Source of the DNA: Stieleria varia
Lineage (GTDB): Bacteria; Planctomycetota; Planctomycetia; Pirellulales; Pirellulaceae
Assembly (NCBI RefSeq): GCF_038443385.1
Contig: NZ_CP151726.1
Coordinates: 1,178,001 to 1,242,000 of the forward strand
Direction of reading: 5' to 3'
Length of the DNA stretch: 64,000 nucleotides
The first letter of the stretch is position 1; each line of letters opens with the position of its first letter. The translations under genes were made by a program, and so were the position numbers. Positions 42,953 through 51,263 of this stretch are shown one piece after another. Below the pieces are notes generated by a model. It was not told the DNA's origin, ran no database searches, and worked only from the letters and a program-made list of their open reading frames with translations.

Positions 42953-45202
42953 ATGGAAATATCACAAGAAATCGCCGATCGCGTCATGCGATTGGTCGTC
43001 TCGCCCGACTACCGACCGTCCAAACCCAAACAGATCGCAGCGATGCTGGATCTGGATGCCGACGGTTATCGTGAAGTCAGGCGGGTCATCAAACAGTTGG
43101 TCCTAGAAGGCCGATTGCTCTACGGATCGAACCACCTCGTCATCAGCACCGGCGCGGTCGGCGGCCCACAAGACCGCGTGCGAGGCATCTTTCGCACCGC
43201 AATGGGCGGCGGATTCGGATTCGTACGTCTCTCCGACAGCGGTGGCGAGAAAGTCGAAGAGGATCTCTTCGTACCGCCGGGTGAAACCGGTGGCGCACTG
43301 GAAGGTGACCTCGTCGAAGTCAAAGTGCGTCCGGGACGGCAAGGCAACGAAGCATCGGTCGCCAAAATCCTGCAACGCGCTCGCCGCCAATTTACCGGAA
43401 CGTTCCGCGTGCAAAACGGCGAGTCGGTTGTCTTCCTGGACGGCACGCCTTACGACAAACCGGTCAGCGTCGGCGACGTCCGTGGACTACCCATCAAAGA
43501 CGATGACAAAGTGTTCGTCGAACTGGTGCAGTTTCCCGATGACAGCGGTGCCGGCGGTGAAGCAGTCATCCTGGAACGTTTGGGCAGCAGCAGCAATCCG
43601 GCGATCGACACGCTGACCATCATGCGTCAGTACGGTCTGCCCGATGAGTTCTCCGAAGAAGTCCTGCAGAACGCGCGAGAGCAATCCGACGCGTTCAACG
43701 ATGACGTGGTCCCCGAAGGCCGGCGGGATTTCACAGAGATGCTGACCATCACCATCGATCCGTTCGACGCCCGTGACTTTGACGATGCGATCTCGCTGCA
43801 ACGCGAAGACGGACGCTGGCGTTTGTGGGTTCACATCGCCGACGTCAGTCACTTCGTCCAGCCAGGCAGCAAGCTCGATATCGAAGCCCGTGCCAGGGCG
43901 ACCAGCGTCTATCTGCCCGACCGTGTCGTTCCGATGATCCCCGAGATCATCAGCAACCACTTGGCCAGTTTGCAGCCTGATCGCATTCGATTGGTCAAGA
44001 CCGCGGAGATCGAATTTCAAGACGATCTGACGATCACGCACAGCGAAGTTCACAACGGGGCAATCCGCAGTGACATGCGGCTGAACTACGAACAAGTCGA
44101 TCAGTTCCTGGCAGCGCCGGAGGAGCATCGCGAAAAGTGGGGTGACGCGATCTGCGACTTGCTGACCGACATGCACAAGCTGGCGATGCAGATTCGCAAA
44201 AAGCGATTCAAAGGCGGTTCGCTGTCGATGGACATGCCGGAGATCAAGCTCGATTTGGACAAGGCTGGCAAGGTCAAAGGCGCCTACCGAACACAGCACA
44301 CCGAGAGCCATCAGATCATCGAAGAGTTCATGTTGGCGGCCAATCAAGCCGTCGCGACTTGGCTCGATGATCTGGAGTTGAACTTCTTGCACCGTATTCA
44401 CCCGCCGCCCGAGCGACGTAAACTGCGGCAGCTCAGCATGTTTGTCAAGGATTTGAATCTTGGCATCGAGAGCGTCGAAAGCCGTTTCGAAATCCAACGC
44501 GTGCTGGACAAGGTCGCCGGAACGCCGCTGGAGGATGCGGTCAACTTTGCCGTGCTCAAGAGCATGAACAAAGCGGTCTACGGCCCTCAACGCGAAGGTC
44601 ACTACGCGTTGGACATGGAGCACTACTGTCACTTCACCAGCCCGATTCGTCGCTACCCCGATTTGACCGTCCATCGCTTGATCCAAAACCTGTTGGACCA
44701 AAAAAAGACACCGGACGACTCCTATCCCACGATGCTGAAACTGGGGCATCACTGCAGCGACATGGAACGCAACGCGCAGCAAGCGGAGCGGGAACTGATC
44801 CAGTTGAAACTGCTGCACTTTCTCAACAAACACATCGGCGAGACGATGAAAGCGGTGATCAGCCGCGTTTTCGCTGACGGGTTGCACGCTCGCTGCATCA
44901 AGTTGCCGGTGGACGGTTTCATCCCCGTCACGACCCTGCCCGACGACAAGTATCGTTTCGAAAGACGAGGTCAGATTCTGTCGGGATTCCGTGAAGGCAA
45001 TCGTTTTCGTTTGGGCGACGAAGTCACCATACGCGTTGCCAAAGTCGACTTGCAATCGCGACAATTGTTCTTTGAGATGGTGACAAACCACTCCGCAAAA
45101 TCACATTCCTCCAGCCACAAATCGAGCAAGTCGCCCAAAGGCACTTACAAGGGTAAGCGGAAAGTCGAACGTCGCGAAAAAAAGAAACGCCGTAAACGCT
45201 AG
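42953..45202 (+). CDS. rnr: Ribonuclease R
   Basis: A 749-residue 3'-5' exoribonuclease. Order: an N-terminal winged-helix-like segment (about residues 1-65), cold-shock-type RNA-binding domains, the RNB catalytic domain with TIDPFDARDFDDAISL (the Asp cluster) and HFTSPIRRYPDLTVHR, an S1 domain near 640-710, and a Lys/Arg-rich tail (KGKRKVERREKKKRRKR). RNase R degrades structured RNA, including rRNA and tmRNA-tagged messages. A strong terminator follows. The start overlaps nothing; 40 bases separate it from the aldehyde dehydrogenase stop. Confidence 0.95.
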   Translation: MEISQEIADRVMRLVVSPDYRPSKPKQIAAMLDLDADGYREVRRVIKQLVLEGRLLYGSNHLVISTGAVGGPQDRVRGIFRTAMGGGFGFVRLSDSGGEKVEEDLFVPPGETGGALEGDLVEVKVRPGRQGNEASVAKILQRARRQFTGTFRVQNGESVVFLDGTPYDKPVSVGDVRGLPIKDDDKVFVELVQFPDDSGAGGEAVILERLGSSSNPAIDTLTIMRQYGLPDEFSEEVLQNAREQSDAFNDDVVPEGRRDFTEMLTITIDPFDARDFDDAISLQREDGRWRLWVHIADVSHFVQPGSKLDIEARARATSVYLPDRVVPMIPEIISNHLASLQPDRIRLVKTAEIEFQDDLTITHSEVHNGAIRSDMRLNYEQVDQFLAAPEEHREKWGDAICDLLTDMHKLAMQIRKKRFKGGSLSMDMPEIKLDLDKAGKVKGAYRTQHTESHQIIEEFMLAANQAVATWLDDLELNFLHRIHPPPERRKLRQLSMFVKDLNLGIESVESRFEIQRVLDKVAGTPLEDAVNFAVLKSMNKAVYGPQREGHYALDMEHYCHFTSPIRRYPDLTVHRLIQNLLDQKKTPDDSYPTMLKLGHHCSDMERNAQQAERELIQLKLLHFLNKHIGETMKAVISRVFADGLHARCIKLPVDGFIPVTTLPDDKYRFERRGQILSGFREGNRFRLGDEVTIRVAKVDLQSRQLFFEMVTNHSAKSHSSSHKSSKSPKGTYKGKRKVERREKKKRRKR

Positions 45203-45217
45203 TGCCAAAATCATTGT

Positions 45218-45290
45218 TACCAGCACGAAACGCAAGCGAGTGATTCATGCCGCTTTGTTCACGCGCTTGCGCTTCGTGCTGGTATTTTTG
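45218..45290 (+). terminator. Long-stem terminator after rnr
   Basis: 26-base arms (45218-45243 and 45259-45284, core CCAGCACGAAACGCAAGCG) pair with two mismatches and are followed by TTTTTG. Confidence 0.85.
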
Positions 45291-45348
45291 CATCTTTTCC
45301 AGTCAAGGTCCATTCACGAAACGCAAACGCTAGTGGGCAAGCTGTCTG

Positions 45349-46539
45349 ATGAGCGAACCAGCAATCTTTGTCTTCGTGCAAGGAAACGAGAAACGTTACT
45401 TTTATGACCAATGGGCCGCGCCCGTCCTGGTCCGCGAACTCTTGTGGGGGCCGGTCGCCTTACAACAATGGCTCACCGAAGACGAAGAGCTGGAAGACTG
45501 GACCGACGAAATATCCGGCGGTGCCGTGGTCGATTTGGTCACGCGTGATCTGATTTGGTACAGCGATACGTCCGCATATGAGATCCAGCGGATGCAAGAC
45601 GTGATCGCTCGACTGATCCGAGCAGCGTGGCCAGGATTCAACGTTCGCTACGCCACCGATGGGGCGATCGAACTAGCACAAGCCGCGGGCGAGACCGACT
45701 GGGACGACGATGAATCGGAGCCGATGTCGCGTCCGGAGTCGATCGACGAAGCCGCAATGGAGGACGAGAACGAGGGCCTGCTAGCTTGGATCACGCTGAT
45801 CGATGAAAGCGAACGAGTGTCGCACCTCCACGTCACGGCGTTGCCGTTGGATTTCATCCGTGGACCGCAGCATTTTCTGTCCGCACTGCAAGACGAAGTC
45901 GGCGACGAAATGCCAGAGGAGATGGTTTGCCAAGAAGGCGTCTGGATCGACGTTCCCGCCCGCCGAATCGGCCTGTGGGGTGTTCACGAAACGACCAAGC
46001 TGCTTGATGATCTGAAACGCAACTGGCAGGGTTGGCAAGTCGATTGGATCGAGCATGGATACGAAGAACAGTGTGCGGTCAGCGGCCCGAGCGGAGAACC
46101 GATCACCGACGCACAAGTCCTGCGTCTGATCACAAGTGTGCTGCTATCGACCGACCGCTTTGACTTGCGACAGTTTTATCGGATGGCAGGCCAGCAATTC
46201 AAACGGTCCGCGCGGCGCGCCACGGGATGCTTGACCACATTGCTGTGCATGCCATTGATTATCTATGCCTTGCTCAGCGGCAATTGGAAATGGCCGCTTA
46301 TTCTGGTCACCACCGTGGTCGTGCTGGTAACGCTCTTGTTCAAATCGATCGAGATCGCCATCAAGCAGAAATATTCGCAATCGCAGTTGGGCGATCGGGG
46401 AGCGGATCGAAACCCGAGCAGAGCCCCGGCCGCGGGACCGCTGGGCCCGGATCAGCGACGTGCCGCACTGGACAAAACATTGCGCGCCGCCGGGCTGCCG
46501 AGCTTGGCTGAAATCAACGAGAGTCCGTCAATGCTTTGA
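45349..46539 (+). CDS. Hypothetical protein with two C-terminal membrane helices
   Basis: A 396-residue protein not recognised. The first 270 residues are acidic and soluble (YFYDQWAAPVLVRELLWGPV; DDDESEPMSRPESIDEAAM). Two hydrophobic segments lie at about 293-310 and 315-332 (CLTTLLCMPLIIYALLSG; WPLILVTTVVVLVTLLF), followed by a basic, Pro/Ala-rich tail. Its last 26 bases overlap the convergent zinc-ribbon gene. Confidence 0.7.
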   Translation: MSEPAIFVFVQGNEKRYFYDQWAAPVLVRELLWGPVALQQWLTEDEELEDWTDEISGGAVVDLVTRDLIWYSDTSAYEIQRMQDVIARLIRAAWPGFNVRYATDGAIELAQAAGETDWDDDESEPMSRPESIDEAAMEDENEGLLAWITLIDESERVSHLHVTALPLDFIRGPQHFLSALQDEVGDEMPEEMVCQEGVWIDVPARRIGLWGVHETTKLLDDLKRNWQGWQVDWIEHGYEEQCAVSGPSGEPITDAQVLRLITSVLLSTDRFDLRQFYRMAGQQFKRSARRATGCLTTLLCMPLIIYALLSGNWKWPLILVTTVVVLVTLLFKSIEIAIKQKYSQSQLGDRGADRNPSRAPAAGPLGPDQRRAALDKTLRAAGLPSLAEINESPSML

Positions 46540-46933
46540 TGGCGGAAAAGACCCAGCCCATCAGTGATCCAGACGTGCCTTGGGTTTCCTCCAATTTGCC
46601 AGCAGCCTCCAATTGCCGTCGCACCTCCCGGATCTCCGAAAACTCGCCGTGGTCCAACCACAGACCTTTGCACTGGGGACACATGTCGATCAACACATCT
46701 GTCTGCGGATAATGGAATGCACGCATGCGATGGCACCCCTTGGGGCACATCCGCAACGAGGGTCGTGAATCCGAGGGAGGAGCCAGATCGGCGGTCGCAA
46801 CGCTCAGCACATCGGGCATCTCATCAGCGTCGAACCACGCCCCATGGCAGGAAGGGCAAACATCGATCGCGACCTTGCTCGGTCGGAGACTCTTGGTCAC
46901 CAGTTTCTCGGTCGAACATTCCGGACACTGCAC
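46514..46933 (-). CDS. TFIIB-type zinc-ribbon protein
   Basis: A 139-residue protein with two zinc ribbons: CPEC...CPSCHGAWFDADEM at the start and MCPKGC...MCPQCKGLWLDHGEF in the middle. The pattern C-x2-C-(19-25)-C-x2-C-x-G-x-W-x-D is the zf-TFIIB signature, here present twice. Function of such small bacterial proteins is unknown. The C-terminal tail carries a short hydrophobic stretch (GWVFSAIKAL). Confidence 0.78.
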   Translation of the reverse strand: MQCPECSTEKLVTKSLRPSKVAIDVCPSCHGAWFDADEMPDVLSVATADLAPPSDSRPSLRMCPKGCHRMRAFHYPQTDVLIDMCPQCKGLWLDHGEFSEIREVRRQLEAAGKLEETQGTSGSLMGWVFSAIKALTDSR

Positions 46934-47115
46934 GATCAGATTCCTTGCGTTGAGATTCGGTCGGCCCCCCAGTTGAGATTGTGACTCAATCCCACTGTCT
47001 CATGCAAGTGTGTGCGAAGGTAGCCGTCACTTCTCCCGGAGCAGCTGGGAGAGGTAATAGTTGCGCAGCGAGGCACAAAGCGTATGGTTTGTGTTTGGGC
47101 GGATGGTGGTGTTCG

Positions 47116-47176
47116 TTTTCGACTTGGAAAGTCGAACGACAATCGTCGCTCGACTTTCCGAGTCGATAGCGTGCCC
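47116..47176. repeat. Dispersed intergenic repeat (TCGACTTGGAAAGTCGA family)
   Basis: Matches 20706-20761 with a few substitutions and a two-base insertion. It ends 3 bases before the fliF stop codon. The remaining spacer 46934-47115 shows no gene. Confidence 0.6.
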
Positions 47177-47178
47177 CA

Positions 47179-48804
47179 TCAAGCAGCTTCGCCGACCCAG
47201 CTATGAATGATTTGAGCTGCCAGATCGGGATGCGCGTCGACGAGTGTGACGAGTTGTTCACGAAGATCTCGGTCGGGATCGTCTCCCGGCGACTGCAGTG
47301 AAACATTCGGCACGGACGAGGACGTTGATTCTGTTCGACGACGCCGAAAGAAAAATCCGACTGCGCCCAGCAAGACAACAACGCCCCCAATCACAACCCA
47401 AATCGTCTGTGGGGAATCGAGGCCGGCTGAATGGAAACCATCCAATCCGCCCTGCCACCATGCCACCTCCGTGTGGTTGGCGGCGTTTGCTGACGGATCG
47501 TCGGGAAACGCCCAGACCTCAATCGTCGATGACTTGGGCCTGCAAGCCATCAAAGTGGGACGAATTGCGTGATCAAGATTCTCCTGCGTTTCTCGCTTGA
47601 GCTGCTGCCACTGTGCCGCAGTCAATTGCAATGTGGACGATCGCATTGCATCTACAGCAGCAGCGTTTGGCAATCCTTGCTCTGCACCAGAGATGTCGAT
47701 CCCTGGAACACGCAGCGATGACGAGTAACGTTGCTGCCACATGTCGCGAAAATATCGCTCGGGCAATCCGATCGATACCTGAACATTTTCGATTCGATGA
47801 TTGGACGCTGAATGGACCAAGGGCGTGGAGCCAACGGCACTGCCTGATTCGGGACTCGAGCTTGCCAGTCTTGCCGAACGATTGCCGCGAACTCGGGTCA
47901 CCGCCGTGAACAGATTGGTCAACAGGCTATCATCGCCAACCGTTTGATCGGAAACGTCTGACGCGTTTAGGTCAGCCACATCGACAACTTTCGCGACCGA
48001 GGCTGGGAGATCGACCGACTCCATTTGAACGCTGACCGAGACCCGGACATCTTGGTAGCGATCCAACAACCGCGTGACCTCTTGTTCAATTCGCGATTGT
48101 TCTTCGATGCGAAAACGCACTGCTGGATCGCTGATCGTCGCGATGGTCTGCTCAGCGTTTTTGTCCAAGACCACGACGTCCTCGGACGACATCCCTGCAT
48201 AAGACCCGCGAATGAAATCTTGGATCATACGGATGCGTGCTGCTGGCAGAGGTTGATCGCCGGCGGGACACACAACCACGCTTGCGGATTGCGTCATTCC
48301 ACCGGCCAAACCACGCGAGCGTCCTTCGTCATAGACCACGTTTGCCCATTGGATGTCATCAAACGCCGCAAGTTGATTTCCCAGATCTTGTGCTTTGGCG
48401 TGCAACTGTCTGGCGCGACGCACGGAATCGGATTCGAAGAAACTGGTTTGGTTGATCGCGTCTTGGACACGACTTCGCAGAGCAAGCGGCAAGGCTTTGG
48501 ATTCGTTCAACGCTGCCAAATACTGATGCCGCGATTCAGTGGGAACCAGCAAGCAACCGTCCTTTCTCTCCCACGCATTCAGGCCTGCTTGGCTGAAGGC
48601 AAGCTCGGCTTGATCCAACTCGTTCTCACCAAGACTGCGGCCGCCGAACAGTGGTTGGCTGGATTGCGGCTGCTGACCTTGAGCCCACCACAACAAACCA
48701 ACGAGCATGGTCACCGCGATCAACAACGTGACGATCCGTGACTGAGTCGGCATGGACTCAAACGTCGTTCGAACTTGTTGCGATGATTGTCGAAGGACGC
48801 TCAT
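47179..48804 (-). CDS. fliF: Flagellar M-ring protein FliF-like
   Basis: A 541-residue protein with the FliF plan: N-terminal helix (residues 24-41, IVTLLIAVTMLVGLLWWA), ring-building domain (LFGGRSLGENELDQAELAFS, then LLVPTESRHQYLAALNESK), a long middle domain, second helix (about 465-485, IWVVIGGVVVLLGAVGFFF) and a C-terminal tail ending LVDAHPDLAAQIIHSWVGE that resembles the FliG-binding segment. FliF forms the MS ring of the flagellar motor. No other flagellar gene flanks it in this window, in keeping with scattered flagellar genes known in some planctomycetes. Confidence 0.82.
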   Translation of the reverse strand: MSVLRQSSQQVRTTFESMPTQSRIVTLLIAVTMLVGLLWWAQGQQPQSSQPLFGGRSLGENELDQAELAFSQAGLNAWERKDGCLLVPTESRHQYLAALNESKALPLALRSRVQDAINQTSFFESDSVRRARQLHAKAQDLGNQLAAFDDIQWANVVYDEGRSRGLAGGMTQSASVVVCPAGDQPLPAARIRMIQDFIRGSYAGMSSEDVVVLDKNAEQTIATISDPAVRFRIEEQSRIEQEVTRLLDRYQDVRVSVSVQMESVDLPASVAKVVDVADLNASDVSDQTVGDDSLLTNLFTAVTRVRGNRSARLASSSPESGSAVGSTPLVHSASNHRIENVQVSIGLPERYFRDMWQQRYSSSLRVPGIDISGAEQGLPNAAAVDAMRSSTLQLTAAQWQQLKRETQENLDHAIRPTLMACRPKSSTIEVWAFPDDPSANAANHTEVAWWQGGLDGFHSAGLDSPQTIWVVIGGVVVLLGAVGFFFRRRRTESTSSSVPNVSLQSPGDDPDRDLREQLVTLVDAHPDLAAQIIHSWVGEAA

Positions 48805-48943
48805 AGAGGCTGGGGAAGTCGTTCAGTCACGTGGGAAATGCGGATGATGCGAAACGTTGGGCAGCGACATGATGGACGAAGCACACGATGGAAATCGCAA
48901 ACCCACGAGGGTGCAACGTCGTGTGGTGGAGAAGCGTTTCCCG

Positions 48944-49366
48944 TCAAGCAGCCATGCGTCGCTGACCGCTGGCACGAGGCAAACAGATCGTCACTGCGGC
49001 GCCGCCTTGCGGACAGTTCTGCCATAGCAGTTTTGCGTCGATCGCGGCCGCCACCATCGGCAGACGTTTTTCTCGCTCCTCAATACGGCAACCGGTATCG
49101 GCCACCTCCAGCTCAATGCCCTGCGACGTCTCACAACCGGTGAATGTCAGGTCGCCGCCGTCGGGCATTTCAGCAAGTGCTTGAGCCGTCAGGACACGGA
49201 GCAACTCCGCGGTTTGCTCGGGGTTGGTCGGCACGGGGATCCCCGTCGGGATATCCATTTCGAGGCACACAGGTGCTTTATGCGCGATCAACATCGGCGC
49301 AGTGACCGTCTCAACCAAAACGGCTAGCGATCGACAAGACTGAGGATTGATCCAAGTGGCCATCAT
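48944..49366 (-). CDS. HATPase-like (GHKL) domain protein
   Basis: A 140-residue protein made almost entirely of a GHKL ATPase fold: N-box-like region NPEQTAELLRVLTAQALAEM, G1-like motif ELEVADTGCRIEE and the end GGAAVTICLPRA. It lacks a His-phosphorylation domain, and the motifs are degenerate (no full N-box), so ATP binding is uncertain. It lies 139 bases upstream of fliF on the same strand and may be expressed with it. It could be an anti-sigma/phosphatase-type regulator or a decayed kinase. Confidence 0.6.
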   Translation of the reverse strand: MMATWINPQSCRSLAVLVETVTAPMLIAHKAPVCLEMDIPTGIPVPTNPEQTAELLRVLTAQALAEMPDGGDLTFTGCETSQGIELEVADTGCRIEEREKRLPMVAAAIDAKLLWQNCPQGGAAVTICLPRASGQRRMAA

Positions 49367-49685
49367 GAACTTCCCTTTTTGCGTCCGAACGGCCAGATTT
49401 GGCTGGCTTTGGTGCTCAAAGGCAGCGTTTTAGGACGAATTCGGCGTGACTATTCTGACTTCATTGGTCGTCGATACCTGTTTGGCTGCCCTGATTGCAA
49501 GATGAATCATGGGTCTGACGCACAATTCCACCGGGTGAAAAATTCGTGGCGGTTTCTCTTTCCAAGCGATCGGCATATGATGAGGGCTCGCAACCCACCT
49601 GTCCCAGTCGTGTTTACGCCAAAATCGCGTGCGTCCTGAGGGCAGAATCGAACGAAGACATCGAACGAAGACTTGGTGTGGACTG
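49367..49685. other. Divergent spacer, no gene seen
   Basis: About 320 bases between the HATPase-like gene and the PDZ gene. No RNA or convincing promoter was identified, though TATGAT at 49575-49580 could be a -10 box. Confidence 0.3.
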
Positions 49686-51257
49686 ATGAAAACTCGACGC
49701 TGGATAGCCATCATTACGGTCTCCTTATTGATGCCATTGCTGCTGCCCGAATCGGGGCATGGCCAAGGACTCTTTCGCCGCTTGAGAGATCGGCTTGCTC
49801 CACAGATCCTGCCTCCCCGAGCCACTCCTCTGCCACCCCGCGTTCCGCTTCGTACCACTCCTGCTGCACCACGCACCACGACGCCAGCGACGGGCACACC
49901 ACCGCTAACCCGCACCGCACCCAGCACCGCTGCCAACACTGCGACGCCATCCACACGCAGCAGTCGGTCACTCAGCACTGCGTTGCCGCGAGCCAGCCAG
50001 ATCAATCCGACTCCCGGTTCGCCTGCATCCCCAGTGGCTCAAGCCAGTGCATCGTCACCAGCGCCAAACCCATCCGCACCAAACACGTTGGTGCCAACCA
50101 AGCCTCTGGAAATGTCCAATCTGGGCGGCTCCATTTTGCAACCGTTTGACGACACAGACGGATCATCAACAGACGAGACACTTCGTCCGACCATCGGCAT
50201 CCAAGCCGTTGAGGCTAACCCTGGCTACCCGGGCATCCAAGTCGTTGAAATCAAAGAATACTCACGAGCCGACGAAGCCGGACTTCAGAAAGGTGACTAC
50301 ATCTTCGCGATCGATCAGGTTGCGACGCCATCGCTGGCGAGCGTCGTTGAGGTGCTGGGCAAGTATCAGCCCGGCGATACGGTTCGCTTGCGAATCGGAC
50401 GCGATGGTGAAGTGGCCGACCTCGATGTTCCTCTCGTCGCGTCTCCAGCATTGGCGACCCTGGCCAAACCGCCTGTCGCATCGCCAGACTCAGGCACGCA
50501 AAGCGATCCGCTGTCGCCTCGCATCGGTGCCGACGTGCGCAACATTCCTGGCGTCCGTGGTGTGGCCGTGACCGATGTGCAGCCCGGTTCGCCGGCTCAG
50601 CAAGCCGGCATGCAAGTCGACGATCGCATCATCGCGATCGATGGACAGATGATTCAAGACACGGCAGCTCTCGCAGAGATTCTGACAACTCAGCAGCCGG
50701 GTGACTCCGTTGAACTGCAATTCGTGCGTTCGGGTCAATTGCTCAGTTCCACCGTTCAATTGGTTTCCCTTGCTCAACTGCAGCAAAAAACACTTGATGC
50801 CCCATCAGATGAAACACAGGGAGCAGCGGCTGCCGGAGAAACATCTGAAACCGCCCACGCAGACGATCATGAATCGGCCCAACCGTCATCGAGCAAAGGC
50901 GGCTTGCTGAGCGGAGTCGGCTCGGTACTGGGTGGCATGTTCGGCAAGAACGGCAACACACCCAAGCCTGCCGCACCCGATGCGGCTGCGTCACCCGCCG
51001 AGTCGCCCAGCGAATCAGATCCGCTCGCCTTGCCCGCGGATGACACGATGAGGGCGCCTGAAATCGTCGACGCCTTTGAAACCCTGCCGATTCCCGTCCC
51101 CGAAGCGATCGAGCCCGCGGCTCCTGCGTCGCAGGACGGCCTGCCCGAGACCGCCAGCAAGGACGACCTGGAGAAACAAGCCGAGGTCGAACGTTTGCGT
51201 CAAGAGCTCGAGGACTTGAAGAGCAAGCTCAAGGAATTGGAAAGCGACAAGGACTGA
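49686..51257 (+). CDS. Secreted double-PDZ-domain protein
   Basis: A 523-residue protein with a signal peptide (MKTRRWIAIITVSLLMPLLL...GHGQ), a Pro/Thr/Ala-rich segment of about 110 residues, and two PDZ domains around residues 165-255 (EYSRADEAGLQKGDYIFAID) and 275-360 (VQPGSPAQQAGMQVDDRIIA). A low-complexity acidic region and a C-terminal coiled coil (KQAEVERLRQELEDLKSKL) complete it. No protease domain is present, so it is probably a scaffold or adaptor in the periplasm. ATG 49686 gives the signal peptide. It is convergent with the RyR-domain gene, only 6 bases away. Confidence 0.82.
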   Translation: MKTRRWIAIITVSLLMPLLLPESGHGQGLFRRLRDRLAPQILPPRATPLPPRVPLRTTPAAPRTTTPATGTPPLTRTAPSTAANTATPSTRSSRSLSTALPRASQINPTPGSPASPVAQASASSPAPNPSAPNTLVPTKPLEMSNLGGSILQPFDDTDGSSTDETLRPTIGIQAVEANPGYPGIQVVEIKEYSRADEAGLQKGDYIFAIDQVATPSLASVVEVLGKYQPGDTVRLRIGRDGEVADLDVPLVASPALATLAKPPVASPDSGTQSDPLSPRIGADVRNIPGVRGVAVTDVQPGSPAQQAGMQVDDRIIAIDGQMIQDTAALAEILTTQQPGDSVELQFVRSGQLLSSTVQLVSLAQLQQKTLDAPSDETQGAAAAGETSETAHADDHESAQPSSSKGGLLSGVGSVLGGMFGKNGNTPKPAAPDAAASPAESPSESDPLALPADDTMRAPEIVDAFETLPIPVPEAIEPAAPASQDGLPETASKDDLEKQAEVERLRQELEDLKSKLKELESDKD

Positions 51258-51263
51258 TCCTGG

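Noticed and set aside
43487..45091. Open frame of 534 codons antisense to rnr
   Set aside because: It mirrors RNase R codons, shows no domain, and RNase R motifs on the + strand are unambiguous.
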